From positions 25,224-89,223 of the forward strand of contig NZ_LROM01000091.1 in assembly GCF_001758785.1 (NCBI RefSeq): a stretch of DNA of 64,000 bases, written 5' to 3'. The notes below the pieces were generated by a model. That model saw only the letters and a program-made list of their open reading frames with translations. It was not told the origin of the DNA and did not search any database. Every line of letters starts with the position of its first letter. Position 1 is the stretch's first letter. Shown here piece after piece: positions 27,120 through 37,023 of this stretch. Both the position numbers and the translations under genes were made by a program. The DNA is from Duganella phyllosphaerae. GTDB taxonomy: Bacteria > Pseudomonadota > Gammaproteobacteria > Burkholderiales > Burkholderiaceae_D.

Positions 27120-29414
27120 ATGCAAAATCTTCTCCATAACCTGAACGACGAACAACTGGCCGCCGTCACCCTGCCGGCCCAGAGCGCCCTGATCCTGGCC
27201 GGCGCCGGCTCCGGCAAAACCCGCGTGCTGACCACCCGCATCGCCTGGCTGATCCAGACCGGGCAAGTGTCGCCGTCGGGCATCCTGGCTGTTACCTTTA
27301 CCAACAAGGCGGCCAAGGAGATGATGACGCGCTTGTCGGCGATGATGCCGATTAACACGCGTGGCATGTGGATCGGCACTTTCCACGGCCTGTGCAACCG
27401 GCTGCTGCGCACGCACTACCGCGACGCCGCGCTGCCGCAGACATTCCAGATTCTCGACTCGCAAGACCAGCTGTCCGCCATCAAGCGCCTGCTCAAGGCC
27501 AATAATGTCGATGACGAAAAGTTCCCGCCGAAAGAGGTGATGTACTTCATCAACGGCGCCAAGGACCAGGGCCTGCGCGCCGACAAGATCGAGCCGTACA
27601 ACGCCGACGAGCGCAAGAAAGTCGAGCTCTACCAAATGTACGACGACCAGTGTCAGCGCGAAGGCGTGGTGGACTTTGCCGAACTGCTGCTGCGCACCTA
27701 TGAGCTGCTGAGCCGCAACCAGCCGCTGCGCCAGCACTACCAGCAGCGCTTCCAGCATATCCTGGTCGACGAGTTCCAGGATACCAACGATTTGCAGTAC
27801 AAGTGGCTCAAGCTGCTGGCCGGCCACGGCGAAGGCGGCGGCGGCGCGCTGTTTGCAGTCGGTGACGACGACCAGAGCATTTACGCGTTCCGCGGCGCCA
27901 ACGTGGGCAATATGATTGCGTTCGAGCGCGAGTTCCACGTCAAGAACCTGATCAAGCTCGAGCAGAATTACCGTTCGCACGGCCACATCCTCGATGCCGC
28001 CAACGTGCTCATTGCCAACAACAGCAAGCGCCTGGGCAAGAACCTGCGCACCGACGCCGGCCACGGCGAGCAGGTGCGCGTGTACGAAGCCACGTCCGAC
28101 CTCGGCGAAGCGCAGTGGATCATCGAGGAAACGAAAAACCTGATTGCCGACGGTGCGTCGCGCAGCGAAATCGCCGTGCTGTACCGGTCCAACGCGCAGT
28201 CGCGCGTGATCGAGCATGCCTTGTTCTCGGCCGGCATTCCATACCATGTGTACGGCGGCCTGCGCTACTTCCAGCGCGCCGAGGTCAAGCACCTGATTTC
28301 GTATTTGCAGCTGATGGATAATCCCCACAACGACTCGGCCTTCATGCGCGTGGTCAATTTCCCCACGCGCGGCATCGGCGCCCGTACCATCGAGAACCTG
28401 CAGGGTGCATCGAGCCAGTACGGCGTGTCGCTGTACGCAGCGGTGCCGTACATGACCGGCAAGGGCGGCACGTCGCTGGCCGGCTTTGTGAAACTGATCG
28501 AAAGCGCGCGCTTCGAGAGCCAGCAGATGGCGTTACCCGAACTGGTGCGCCTGGTCCTGGAAGCGAGCGGCCTGCTCACCCACTACCAGACCGAAAAAGA
28601 AGGCGCCGACCGCATCGAAAACCTGGAGCAAATGGTCAGCGCCGCCACCCAGTTCGTGGCGGAAGAGGGCTACGGCCACGGCGCCCCGGCGCACCTGGGC
28701 CCGCAGTCGCAGGCGCAGGCAGGTGCGGCCATCGTCAACCAGGATGGCGTCGAGATATTGGATGCCGACGCGCCGCTGGCCACCGTGATGTCGCCGTTGT
28801 CGGCGTTCCTGTCGCACGCGTCGCTCGAAGCCGGCGACAACCAGGCCACGGCCGGCCAGCAGGCGGTGCAGATGATGACGGTGCACTCGGCCAAGGGGCT
28901 CGAATTTAACAACGTCTTCATCACCGGGCTGGAAGAGGGCCTGTTCCCGCACGAGAGCAGCTCGCGCGAGGAGGGCGGCGTGGAAGAAGAACGGCGCCTG
29001 ATGTACGTGGCCATCACGCGTGCGCGCCAGCGCCTGTACCTGTGCTTTGCGCAAACGCGCATGTTGCACGGCCAGACGCGCTACAACATGAAGTCGCGCT
29101 TTTTTGATGAGTTGCCGGAGGATGCACTGAAGTGGCTGTCGGCCAAGTCGCAGCCGCACTGGTTTGCCAACAAGAAAACCGCGTGGGACGAGGCGCCCAT
29201 GCTCGGCTCGGACAATGCGATCGCCCAGAAGATGCAGCAAAAGTCGTCGGGCTGGCGCATCGGCGAATCGGTCGAACACGCCAAGTTCGGCGAGGGCGTG
29301 ATCGTCAACATCGAAGGCAGCGGCGCCAATGCGCGCGCGCAGATCAATTTCGGCAGCGCCGGGATGAAGGTGCTGGACCTGAGTATTGCCAAGCTCGAAC
29401 GGTTGGCGCGATGA
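27120..29414 (+). CDS. uvrD: UvrD/PcrA-family ATP-dependent DNA helicase
   Basis: This 764-residue SF1A helicase unwinds DNA 3' to 5' in nucleotide excision and mismatch repair, or clears recombination filaments. Walker A is at residues 28-34 (GAGSGKT), followed by TFTNKAAKEM, motif II VDEFQDTND, motif III GDDDQSIYAFRGA, motif IV EQNYRS, and motifs V and VI (VHSAKGLEFNNVFITG, VAITRARQRLYL). The C-terminus carries the Tudor-like RNA polymerase contact domain (GESVEHAKFGEGVIVNIEG) typical of UvrD/PcrA. It could be called PcrA or UvrD; Rep is less likely. The start at 27120 fits the family, which begins near NLLHNLN. It ends with a strong terminator. Confidence 0.93.
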   Translation: MQNLLHNLNDEQLAAVTLPAQSALILAGAGSGKTRVLTTRIAWLIQTGQVSPSGILAVTFTNKAAKEMMTRLSAMMPINTRGMWIGTFHGLCNRLLRTHYRDAALPQTFQILDSQDQLSAIKRLLKANNVDDEKFPPKEVMYFINGAKDQGLRADKIEPYNADERKKVELYQMYDDQCQREGVVDFAELLLRTYELLSRNQPLRQHYQQRFQHILVDEFQDTNDLQYKWLKLLAGHGEGGGGALFAVGDDDQSIYAFRGANVGNMIAFEREFHVKNLIKLEQNYRSHGHILDAANVLIANNSKRLGKNLRTDAGHGEQVRVYEATSDLGEAQWIIEETKNLIADGASRSEIAVLYRSNAQSRVIEHALFSAGIPYHVYGGLRYFQRAEVKHLISYLQLMDNPHNDSAFMRVVNFPTRGIGARTIENLQGASSQYGVSLYAAVPYMTGKGGTSLAGFVKLIESARFESQQMALPELVRLVLEASGLLTHYQTEKEGADRIENLEQMVSAATQFVAEEGYGHGAPAHLGPQSQAQAGAAIVNQDGVEILDADAPLATVMSPLSAFLSHASLEAGDNQATAGQQAVQMMTVHSAKGLEFNNVFITGLEEGLFPHESSSREEGGVEEERRLMYVAITRARQRLYLCFAQTRMLHGQTRYNMKSRFFDELPEDALKWLSAKSQPHWFANKKTAWDEAPMLGSDNAIAQKMQQKSSGWRIGESVEHAKFGEGVIVNIEGSGANARAQINFGSAGMKVLDLSIAKLERLAR

Positions 29415-29417
29415 TGT

Positions 29418-29450
29418 AAAAAGGGGCGCAGTCTGCGCCCCTTTCTTTTA
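29418..29450. terminator. Bidirectional rho-independent terminator after uvrD
   Basis: AAAGGGGCGCA (29420-29430) pairs exactly with TGCGCCCCTTT (29434-29444) over 11 bases with a three-base loop. A-run before and T-run after allow use on both strands, since it sits between convergent genes. Confidence 0.93.
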
Positions 29451-30236
29451 AGCCATCGGATCCGGGGTATCGTGCTTTTCCAGATCGACCGGCGTCGCTG
29501 CTTGCGGCTGGTGGAATATCTCGCGGTAGGCCACGTACAAGGTGCAGTGCGCCAGCACGATCAACAACAGCAGCAGCGTGAAAATTCCCGCCATGGCCAT
29601 CTGCGATGCGCCGAACACCAGTCCGACGATGTTTGAGCTGACGAAATACAGCACGTGCAGCGCCGCCGTGGCGATGAATATCGGCTTGAACGCCCGCACC
29701 ACCGATACCACGCTGAAGAACAGCGCCTTGCCCACCGTGATCTTTTGCCAGAATACCAGCGGCGCGGCAAAGCAGGTCAGGATCCAGGTGATGGTGTACA
29801 TGGCCGAGGCGATCAGCATCGGCACGAACATCGTTTGCAGCAGCGCCGGATCGACTTTTTCAGGACGCTCGGCGATGCGGGCCAGCACGTCGCCCGACAT
29901 GCTGTAAACCAAGACGGCGGCTAACAGCAGTATCACCAGGTTCAGTGCGCCCAGCGTGAGCAGCGGGCCGCGTGCCGGTTTGCGAAAGCCACTGAACAAC
30001 AAGTTGGGCAGCGCGCGCTTGCCTTCGTCCACCTGCCGGCAGCCTTCGAGCATGGCCACCGAAAATAGCGGGGTGAGCAGGAACACTGCCAGTTGTCCGA
30101 CCGGGATGACCATGATGAACATCGACAGGAACATGCAGCAGAAGAACAGCGCCATCAGGCCGCCAGGTTGCTTGCGGAACAGCAGCAGGCCCTGTTTAAC
30201 CCAGTGCAAGCCGGTGCGGGCGGTGTAAGTAGTCAT
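29448..30236 (-). CDS. BPSS1780 family integral membrane protein
   Basis: A 262-residue membrane protein with about six hydrophobic segments (LMALFFCCMFLSMFIMVIPVGQLAVFLL, LGALNLVILLLAAVLVY, ITWILTCFAAPLVFW, then three more). It has the arrangement of the BPSS1780 family found in Burkholderiales, with an N-terminal WVKQGLLLFRKQPGGLMAL. The function is unknown. It overlaps the thrB stop by one base on the minus strand (TGATG), so the two are translationally coupled and its role may tie to the same transcript. Confidence 0.82.
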   Translation of the reverse strand: MTTYTARTGLHWVKQGLLLFRKQPGGLMALFFCCMFLSMFIMVIPVGQLAVFLLTPLFSVAMLEGCRQVDEGKRALPNLLFSGFRKPARGPLLTLGALNLVILLLAAVLVYSMSGDVLARIAERPEKVDPALLQTMFVPMLIASAMYTITWILTCFAAPLVFWQKITVGKALFFSVVSVVRAFKPIFIATAALHVLYFVSSNIVGLVFGASQMAMAGIFTLLLLLIVLAHCTLYVAYREIFHQPQAATPVDLEKHDTPDPMA

Positions 30237-31204
30237 CAAAAAAGCTTCGGCGCCAGCGTGGCGATTCGTTCGCGCAAGATGCGCTCAAAGTGGGTGGGAT
30301 CGTGTGGCGTGAGCATTTCTGCTTCGCGCGGCTGGTAGTAATCATACAGGCGCGAGAGCCAGAACCGCAGCGCGCCTGCGCGCAGCATCGGTTGCCAGGC
30401 GGTTTGCTCGGCGTCGGTGAACGGCCGTACGCCGTGATAAGCGTCGAGCAGGGAGCGCACGCGCGCCACGTCGAGCACGCCGGTGGCCAGGTCGATACAC
30501 CAGTCATTGACGGTGACCGCCACGTCGAACAGCCAGGTATCGCAGCCGGCGAAGTAAAAGTCGAAGAAGCCGGTCAGGCGCTCGCCGTCGAACATCACGT
30601 TGTTGCGGAACAGGTCGGCATGCACGGGACCGGTCTGCAACTGCTTGTACGTGTCGCAGCCGGCAAATGCTTCCTGGAAATGCATCTCGACCCGCAACAG
30701 GTGGGCGTTGCTGTCGGACAGGTGCGGCAACACCTTGGGCGTGGTGGCATTCCACCAGTCCAGGCCGCGCAGGTTCGGCTGTTGCAGCGGGTAGTCGCAG
30801 CCAGCCAGGTGCATGCGCGCCAGCATGGCGCCCACTTCGGCGCAATGCACCGGTTGCGGCGCCATTTGCGAGCTGCCTTCGAGCTTGGTGACGATGGCGG
30901 CCGGCTTGCCGTGCAGGGCGACGATCAGTTCGCCTTGATTGTTGGCAATCGGCGCCGGCACCAGGACCTGGCGGTCGGCCAGGTGGCGCATCAGTTGCAG
31001 GTAGAACGGCAGCTGTTCGAACGACAGGTTTTCGAAGATAGTGAGTACATACTGCTGTACCTGTGCACCCTGTTCGATGTCGAGGAAAAAATTGCTGTTT
31101 TCAATACCTGAAGCAATGCCTTTCAGGGCGATTGGCTTGCCTAGGGGGAATTGCGTGATCCACTGCTGGACGTCGTCCAGGGTGACCGGAGTAAATACTG
31201 CCAT
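30236..31204 (-). CDS. thrB: Homoserine kinase, type II (aminoglycoside phosphotransferase fold)
   Basis: Homoserine kinase makes O-phosphohomoserine in threonine synthesis. This 322-residue protein is the ThrB2 type common in Burkholderia and Pseudomonas, unlike the GHMP-type E. coli enzyme. It begins [19 protein letters not shown]. The kinase catalytic loop is [19 protein letters not shown] and the metal-binding [15 protein letters not shown] follows. The ATG at 31204 is supported by family alignment; the open frame upstream to 31408 has no similarity. It lies 100 bases after the DUF2782 gene on the same strand. Confidence 0.95.
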   Translation of the reverse strand: MAVFTPVTLDDVQQWITQFPLGKPIALKGIASGIENSNFFLDIEQGAQVQQYVLTIFENLSFEQLPFYLQLMRHLADRQVLVPAPIANNQGELIVALHGKPAAIVTKLEGSSQMAPQPVHCAEVGAMLARMHLAGCDYPLQQPNLRGLDWWNATTPKVLPHLSDSNAHLLRVEMHFQEAFAGCDTYKQLQTGPVHADLFRNNVMFDGERLTGFFDFYFAGCDTWLFDVAVTVNDWCIDLATGVLDVARVRSLLDAYHGVRPFTDAEQTAWQPMLRAGALRFWLSRLYDYYQPREAEMLTPHDPTHFERILRERIATLAPKLF

Positions 31205-31307
31205 GAGAAGCTTGATCGGTTCGGTGAACGGGCGCACCGCTGCAGGGCGTGCGCACCGGAATCCTGGGCCGCGTTGCGAAACACGGCCCCAGGGACATAT
31301 CAGGTAC

Positions 31308-31721
31308 TTACTTGACGGCTGGCGCCGCTGGCGGTGGTGGCGCCGCAGCATCGTCCGCGCTGTCGTCTTCGACCGGTTTCTTCTTGGGGCCGCCGAATTC
31401 GAGCACATTCCATTGGGCGCCGCGCAGGGTGGGGCCCGGGCCTTCGCCTACCGCTGGCGCACCGGCCGGGTGGGCCGGGCGCACGGTGTAGGTACTGCCA
31501 CCGGCAGTGACGGTGGTGTTGATCAGGTTGCCGTTGTTGTCGCGGTTGTCCTTGATCTGGGTGCCCGCCGGGGCCTGGTTGGACCGGACGTTGACGCCAT
31601 CATCGGTGACTTCCTCCAGCTTTTCCATCTTGGGCGGCTTGTCGCTGGGCGGGGTTTGCGCCACGGCGTGGGCGCCGATGGCGAGGAGCAGAACAGGCAG
31701 GAGGGAGGATATGCGCTTCAT
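31308..31721 (-). CDS. DUF2782 family secreted protein
   Basis: A 137-residue exported protein with signal peptide [21 protein letters not shown] and mature DUF2782 features ([19 protein letters not shown], then a Tyr-rich strand and a proline-rich tail). It is conserved beside polA and thrB in Burkholderiales. The function is unknown. It is probably first in the DUF2782-thrB-BPSS1780 minus-strand operon and is divergent from polA across 271 bases. Confidence 0.88.
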   Translation of the reverse strand: MKRISSLLPVLLLAIGAHAVAQTPPSDKPPKMEKLEEVTDDGVNVRSNQAPAGTQIKDNRDNNGNLINTTVTAGGSTYTVRPAHPAGAPAVGEGPGPTLRGAQWNVLEFGGPKKKPVEDDSADDAAAPPPPAAPAVK

Positions 31722-31992
31722 GATGGATCGCCTTGGGTAGTCTGACCGGGTGGGGAATGCGTGATAATTTTAAGTATGATCCATTGTAACAAACGTGCAC
31801 GATTACCTGCTCTAAAAAGCCCATTTCCACCCCCTCAGTAAGGTTTCCTTAAGAAATGATTTCACATTCGTAAAGTCCGTGCGGCGGTCGAGGCGCTGCC
31901 TAAAACCTGCGATAATGCGCCATTCACTCTGCGCTCGCTGCTGCTGTTATTGCTGCAACGACCTGCACGCCCCTCACATAGATCAGTTTCTT

Positions 31993-34752
31993 ATGCAAAA
32001 TACCCTGCTGTTAGTCGACGGTTCCAGTTACCTTTATCGCGCGTTCCACGCGCTGCCCGACCTGCGCAGCCCGGACGGCTATCCCACCGGCGCCATGCAC
32101 GGCATGGTCAATATGTTGCGCCGCCTGCGCGCCGACTACCCGGCAGCCTATATCGCCTGCGTGTTCGATGCCAAAGGTAAAACCTTCCGCGACGACATGT
32201 ATCCCGAATACAAGGCCACCCGTGCGCCGATGCCGGACGACCTGCGCCTGCAGATCGAACCGATCCACGAGGCGGTCAAGGCCATGGGCTGGCCGATCCT
32301 GATGGTCGATGGCGTGGAAGCGGACGACGTGATCGGCACGCTGTGCGTGGACGCGGTCAAGGCCGGCATGAAAGTGGTGGTGTCCACCGGCGACAAGGAC
32401 CTGGCGCAACTGGTCAACCCGAACGTCATGCTGATCAACACCATGAACAACGAGAAGATGGACGAGGCCGGCGTGCTGGCCAAGTTCGGCGTGCCGCCGG
32501 ACCGCATCATCGACTACCTGACCCTGATTGGCGACACGGTTGACAACGTGCCGGGCGTGTCCAAGTGCGGCCCGAAGACCGCGCTGAAATGGCTTACCGC
32601 CTACGACACGCTCGACGGCGTGATGAGCAATGCCGACAAGATCGGCGGCGCGGTTGGCGAAAACCTGCGCACTGCGCTGGCCTGGCTGCCGCGCAGCCGC
32701 GAGCTGATCACGGTGAAAACCGACTGCGACCTGGCCGAACACATGATGTCGATCACCGAATCGCTGGTGGCGCGCCCGGAAGAGGGCGCCACGCTGGTGA
32801 CGTTCTTCACCAAGTACGGCTTCAAGACCCTGCTGCGCGACCTCAGCGCGGTCACCCCGGCTGCATCGGTCACTGCGGCCAAGTCGGTGCCGGCCGGCGG
32901 CGCGGTCTCGGCCACGCAGGACATGTTCGGCGAAGCGCCCAAGGTCAACGTCAACTACGAGATGGTGCTGACCGACGCCCAGCTCGACAAGTGGATTGCG
33001 CTGATTGACGCGGCGCCATTGACGGCGGTCGATACCGAAACCACGTCGCTCGAACCGATGACCGCGCAACTGGTGGGCATTTCACTGTCCACCGAGCCGG
33101 GCGTGGCCTGCTACATCCCGGTCGCGCACGCTTATGCCGGCGTGCCCGAGCAACTGTCGCGCGAGCACGTGCTGGAGAAACTGAAACCCTGGCTGGAAGA
33201 CGACAGCAAGCTCAAGGTGGGCCAGAATCTCAAGTACGACAGCCACATCTTCGCCAACCACGGCGTAACGCTGCGCGGCATACACCACGACACCCTGCTG
33301 CAATCGTACGTATTCGAATCGCACCGCACCCACGGCATGGACGACCTGGCGCTGCGCCACCTGAACCACACCACGATTCCGTTCGTTGACGTGTGCGGCA
33401 AGGGCGTCAACATGATCACCTTCGACAAGGTGGAACTGCAACGCGCCACCGACTACGCGGCCGAAGACGCCGACATCACGCTGCGCCTGCACGGCGTGAT
33501 GCAGGCTGAAGTGGAAGGCGACGAGAAGCTCAACTACATCTACCGCCAGATCGAACTGCCGACCGCCGTGGTGCTGCAAAAGATCGAGCGCAACGGCGTG
33601 CATATCGACGCCGCGCTGCTCGACATCCAGTCGGCCGAACTCGGCGCGCGCATCGTCGAACTCGAAGCGCAGGCGCACGAGCTGGCCGGCCAGCCATTCA
33701 ACCTCGGTTCGCCCAAGCAGATCGGCGAAATCTTCTTCCAGAAGCTGCAATTGCCGGTGGTGAAAAAGACCCCGAGCGGTGCGCCATCGACCGACGAGGA
33801 AGTGCTGCAAAAGCTGGCCGAGGACTACCCGCTGCCGAAAGTGCTGCTCGAGTACCGCAGCCTGTCCAAGCTCAAGTCCACGTACACCGACAAGCTGCCC
33901 AAGATGATCAACCAGGACACTGGCCGCGTGCACACCAACTACGCGCAGGCGGTGGCGGTGACGGGCCGGCTGGCCTCGAACGACCCGAACCTGCAAAACA
34001 TCCCGGTGCGTACCAAGGAAGGGCGCCGCATCCGCGAAGCGTTCATCGCGCCGCCGGGCAGCCAGCTGGTGTCGGCCGACTATTCGCAGATCGAGCTGCG
34101 CATCATGGCCCATATCTCGGGTGACGAAGCGATGCTGCGTGCCTTTGCCGAAGGCGAAGACATCCACCGCGCCACCGCTGCCGAAATCTTCGGCGTGCCG
34201 CCGGCAGAAGTGACCAGCGAGCAGCGCCGCTATGCCAAGGTGATCAACTTTGGCCTGATCTACGGCATGAGCGCGTTCGGCCTGGCCGCCAACCTCAACA
34301 TCGAGCGCGCCGCCGCACAAAACTATATCGACCGCTACTTCGCGCGCTTCTCGGGCGTCAAGCAGTACATGGACGACACCCGCCTGCAGGCCAAAGCGCG
34401 CGGCTACGTGGAAACCGTGTTCGGCCGCCGCCTGTGGCTGCCCGAAATCAACTCCCCGAACGGCCCGCGCCGCCAGGGCGCCGAACGCGCCGCGATCAAC
34501 GCGCCGATGCAGGGCACGGCTGCCGACCTGATCAAACTGGCGATGGTGGCGGTGCAGAACTGGCTCGAGGCAGACAAGCTGCAAACCCGCATGATCATGC
34601 AGGTGCACGACGAACTGGTGCTGGAAGTGCCGGATGCCGAACTGGACCTGGTCAAGCGCAAGCTGCCGGAACTGATGGCCGGCGTGGCGCAACTGAAGGT
34701 GCCGCTGCTGGCGGAAGTTGGCGTAGGCAAGAACTGGGAAGAGGCGCACTAA
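31993..34752 (+). CDS. polA: DNA polymerase I
   Basis: The 919-residue product carries three activities. The 5'-nuclease domain begins LLVDGSSYLYRAFHALP and includes GVEADDVIGTL and a DTVDNVPGVSKCGPKTA helix-hairpin. The 3'-5' exonuclease acidic motif DTETTSLEP is intact (near residue 344), so proofreading is probably active. The polymerase domain shows SADYSQIELRIMAHIS, RRYAKVINFGLIYGM and the C-terminal MQVHDELVLEVP. The ATG at 31993 is the family start; the frame upstream to 31879 has no similarity. It is divergent from DUF2782. A REP-type repeat follows. Confidence 0.98.
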   Translation: MQNTLLLVDGSSYLYRAFHALPDLRSPDGYPTGAMHGMVNMLRRLRADYPAAYIACVFDAKGKTFRDDMYPEYKATRAPMPDDLRLQIEPIHEAVKAMGWPILMVDGVEADDVIGTLCVDAVKAGMKVVVSTGDKDLAQLVNPNVMLINTMNNEKMDEAGVLAKFGVPPDRIIDYLTLIGDTVDNVPGVSKCGPKTALKWLTAYDTLDGVMSNADKIGGAVGENLRTALAWLPRSRELITVKTDCDLAEHMMSITESLVARPEEGATLVTFFTKYGFKTLLRDLSAVTPAASVTAAKSVPAGGAVSATQDMFGEAPKVNVNYEMVLTDAQLDKWIALIDAAPLTAVDTETTSLEPMTAQLVGISLSTEPGVACYIPVAHAYAGVPEQLSREHVLEKLKPWLEDDSKLKVGQNLKYDSHIFANHGVTLRGIHHDTLLQSYVFESHRTHGMDDLALRHLNHTTIPFVDVCGKGVNMITFDKVELQRATDYAAEDADITLRLHGVMQAEVEGDEKLNYIYRQIELPTAVVLQKIERNGVHIDAALLDIQSAELGARIVELEAQAHELAGQPFNLGSPKQIGEIFFQKLQLPVVKKTPSGAPSTDEEVLQKLAEDYPLPKVLLEYRSLSKLKSTYTDKLPKMINQDTGRVHTNYAQAVAVTGRLASNDPNLQNIPVRTKEGRRIREAFIAPPGSQLVSADYSQIELRIMAHISGDEAMLRAFAEGEDIHRATAAEIFGVPPAEVTSEQRRYAKVINFGLIYGMSAFGLAANLNIERAAAQNYIDRYFARFSGVKQYMDDTRLQAKARGYVETVFGRRLWLPEINSPNGPRRQGAERAAINAPMQGTAADLIKLAMVAVQNWLEADKLQTRMIMQVHDELVLEVPDAELDLVKRKLPELMAGVAQLKVPLLAEVGVGKNWEEAH

Positions 34753-34774
34753 ACAGCATCGCCGGCGCCCGCTC

Positions 34775-34802
34775 CGTCATCCTCGCGTACGCGGGGATGA
34801 CG
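34775..34802. repeat. REP-type palindrome between polA and the hydrolase gene
   Basis: CGTCATCCTCGCG and CGCGGGGATGACG form a 13-bp inverted repeat with one mismatch and a two-base spacer. It belongs to the same general class as 1173-1198 and the pair at 50438-50545. Confidence 0.8.
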
Positions 34803-34861
34803 ACTCTACAGATAGCGCATTTTTAAATGATTTTCAGGTGTTTCACTAATGGAGAAAACGC

Positions 34862-35746
34862 ATGGATGACTTGCAACGCGACGCAGAGAGTTTGTTGACC
34901 AAAACCCCGTTATCCGACGGCCTCGACCGGCGTGACTTCATCAAGGTTGCGCTCGGTACCGGCTTTGCCGTGGCCGCCATGCCGGTGGTCGCGCAAAACG
35001 TCATCAAGACCGATACCGCCGGACTCACCGCCGGCACCATCATGCTCGACGTGGCCGGCCAGGCGGTGCCGGTCTATCGTGCGCAGCCGGAAGGCAAGAC
35101 CAACCTGCCGGTAGTGCTGGTGATTTCCGAAATCTTTGGCGTGCACGAACACATTGCCGACGTGGCGCGCCGTTTTGCCAAGCTCGGCTACCTGGCGCTG
35201 GCGCCCGACCTGTTCGTGCGCCAGGGCGACCCGCAAAAAGCCGCCTCGATTGCCGACTTGCAGCGCGACATCATCTCCAGAACCCCGGACGCGCAGGTAA
35301 TGACCGACCTCGACGCGCTGGTGGCCTGGGCCAAGGCCAATAACGGCAACCCCGACAAGATCGCCATCACCGGTTTTTGCTGGGGTGGCCGCGTGACCTG
35401 GCTGTACGCTGCCCACAATCCGGCCATCAAGGCGGGCGTGGCGTGGTACGGCCGCCTGGTGGGCACCACCAGCGCCAACACGCCCAGGCATCCGGTCGAT
35501 ATCGCGCCATCTCTGACCGTGCCGGTGCTGGGCCTGTACGGCCTGAAGGATACCGGCATCCCGCAGGAATCGATCGAAGCGATGAAGGCTGCGCTGGCCA
35601 AGGGACCGAACAAGTCCACCTTCGTGGTCTATCCGAATTCAGGCCACGCGTTTAACGCCGACTACCGTCCGAGTTACGTGGAAGCGGATGCCAAGGACGG
35701 CTGGGGCCGCACGCTGGCGTGGTTCAAGCAGAATGGCGTCGCGTAA
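34862..35746 (+). CDS. Dienelactone hydrolase family protein with a Tat-like signal
   Basis: A 294-residue alpha/beta hydrolase. The N-terminus contains RRDFIKVALGTGFAVAAMPVVA, a twin-arginine signal, so it is probably exported folded. The catalytic triad of the dienelactone hydrolase type is visible: Cys173 in GFCWGG, Asp230 in LYGLKDTG and His262 in NSGHAF. Similar proteins are often annotated carboxymethylenebutenolidase. No aromatic degradation gene lies next to it, so the substrate is unknown. RBS: GGAG eight bases before the ATG at 34862. Confidence 0.9.
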   Translation: MDDLQRDAESLLTKTPLSDGLDRRDFIKVALGTGFAVAAMPVVAQNVIKTDTAGLTAGTIMLDVAGQAVPVYRAQPEGKTNLPVVLVISEIFGVHEHIADVARRFAKLGYLALAPDLFVRQGDPQKAASIADLQRDIISRTPDAQVMTDLDALVAWAKANNGNPDKIAITGFCWGGRVTWLYAAHNPAIKAGVAWYGRLVGTTSANTPRHPVDIAPSLTVPVLGLYGLKDTGIPQESIEAMKAALAKGPNKSTFVVYPNSGHAFNADYRPSYVEADAKDGWGRTLAWFKQNGVA

Positions 35747-35846
35747 AGCCTGACTAAAGAGGGACCGATGGGCCATGAAGGCTGTTTTTAGCCAAAAATG
35801 AGCAGAAATGCGTGCCGGGCGGTAAAATAACGCCCCGGCCCCCTCT

Positions 35847-36650
35847 GTGGATGGGCCAGGCACAAGAGGCTATACCATCGATCCCGTTCTCATTTCCATC
35901 ATCCTGGCGACCACGCTCGCCGGCGTCGTCAGCATATCGGCCGCTGCCGTGTTCTCGTTTACGCTGCTGTCGAAGGTGGTCGAGCGCATGGTCAGCCTGT
36001 CGGTCGGCCTGATGCTGGCCACCTCGCTGTTGCACGCCTTGCCGGAAGCGTTCGATTCCACCGCCAGTCCACGCAGCCTGTTCGCGACCCTGCTGGGCGG
36101 TCTGCTGGCATTCTTCGTGCTGGAAAAACTGGCCATCATGCGCCATTCACACCACCACGAGCACGACGGTCACCACCACCACCACGGCCATGACAAGTCC
36201 GAAGCAGGCAAGGCCGGCTGGATGATCCTGGTCGGCGACGGCATGCACAATTTTACCGACGGCATCCTGATTGCTGCGGCCTTCCTGGCCGACCCGCAAC
36301 TGGGCCTGGTGACGGGCCTGGCCATCATCGCCCACGAAATCCCGCAGGAAATCGGCGACTTCATCGTGCTGCTCAACGCCGGCTTTTCACGCACCCGCGC
36401 CTACGTGTACAACCTGCTGTGCAGCCTGCTGTCGATCGCCGGCGGCCTGCTCGGCTACTACTTCCTCGACCGCGCCAGCAGCCTGATCCCGTATGTGCTG
36501 GTGTTTGCCTCATCCGGCTTCATCTACATCGCGGTGAGCGACCTGATGCCCCAGATGCAACGCCGCGCCACGCTGCGCGAATCGGTGCCGCAAGTGCTGT
36601 TGATCGCCACCGGCGTGGCGATCGTGGTGTTCTTCACCGGCCACCGCTAG
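35847..36650 (+). CDS. ZIP family metal transporter
   Basis: A 267-residue ZIP (Zn/Fe uptake or efflux) transporter with about eight membrane segments. The hallmark His-rich loop lies between helices three and four (HSHHHEHDGHHHHHGHD). The metal-binding HNFTDGILIAAAF and HEIPQEIGDFIVLLNAGF segments in helices four and five match the ZIP consensus. The start is uncertain: the frame begins with a GTG at 35847 and lacks an early ATG; I can see no better start, and the N-terminal residues before IDPVLISII may not be translated. The substrate is probably zinc, but specificity cannot be read. Confidence 0.88.
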   Translation: MDGPGTRGYTIDPVLISIILATTLAGVVSISAAAVFSFTLLSKVVERMVSLSVGLMLATSLLHALPEAFDSTASPRSLFATLLGGLLAFFVLEKLAIMRHSHHHEHDGHHHHHGHDKSEAGKAGWMILVGDGMHNFTDGILIAAAFLADPQLGLVTGLAIIAHEIPQEIGDFIVLLNAGFSRTRAYVYNLLCSLLSIAGGLLGYYFLDRASSLIPYVLVFASSGFIYIAVSDLMPQMQRRATLRESVPQVLLIATGVAIVVFFTGHR

Positions 36651-36702
36651 CCATAAAGCCCAGCTTGCTTGCAGTCTGGGGCGGGAAGGGTAAGATGGCG
36701 GA

Positions 36703-37023
36703 ATGGACTTCCCCTCTCTACAACAGGCAGCGGCGCTGGCAATGATGAACATCCAACAGAGAAAGCAGGCAGATGCACTGGCAGCCCTAACGGCTGCGGA
36801 TCGCGAACGACTTCTACGTCTGGCCCAATTGGAGAACACAACGCCCGAGCAGCTCTGGCCGGACGTTTGGTTATACGGGTTCGATGATGTAGAAGAAGGA
36901 ATTCGTGCCGATCTCCAGGCGGACAAGGAAATCGCTGAAGGAAAAACAATTCCCAATGAAGATGTGATGGCGGGTCTGCAGCGGATGTTTGATCATGTCG
37001 AACCCAAGCGGTACGTCGGCTAA
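36703..37023 (+). CDS. Putative antitoxin of a ParE-type toxin-antitoxin pair
   Basis: A 106-residue protein upstream of a RelE/ParE-like toxin gene, which it overlaps by 29 bases. It is mainly helical and acidic (a RLLRLAQLENTTPEQLW helix, an FDDVEEGIRADLQADKEIAEG stretch and a C-terminal EDVMAGLQRMFDHVE). The latter segment resembles the C-terminal toxin-binding part of short antitoxins. I cannot assign a DNA-binding fold. An alternative start at 36745 (MMNIQQRKQ) is possible. The base composition is less GC-rich than the neighbours, as is usual for acquired modules. Confidence 0.7.
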   Translation: MDFPSLQQAAALAMMNIQQRKQADALAALTAADRERLLRLAQLENTTPEQLWPDVWLYGFDDVEEGIRADLQADKEIAEGKTIPNEDVMAGLQRMFDHVEPKRYVG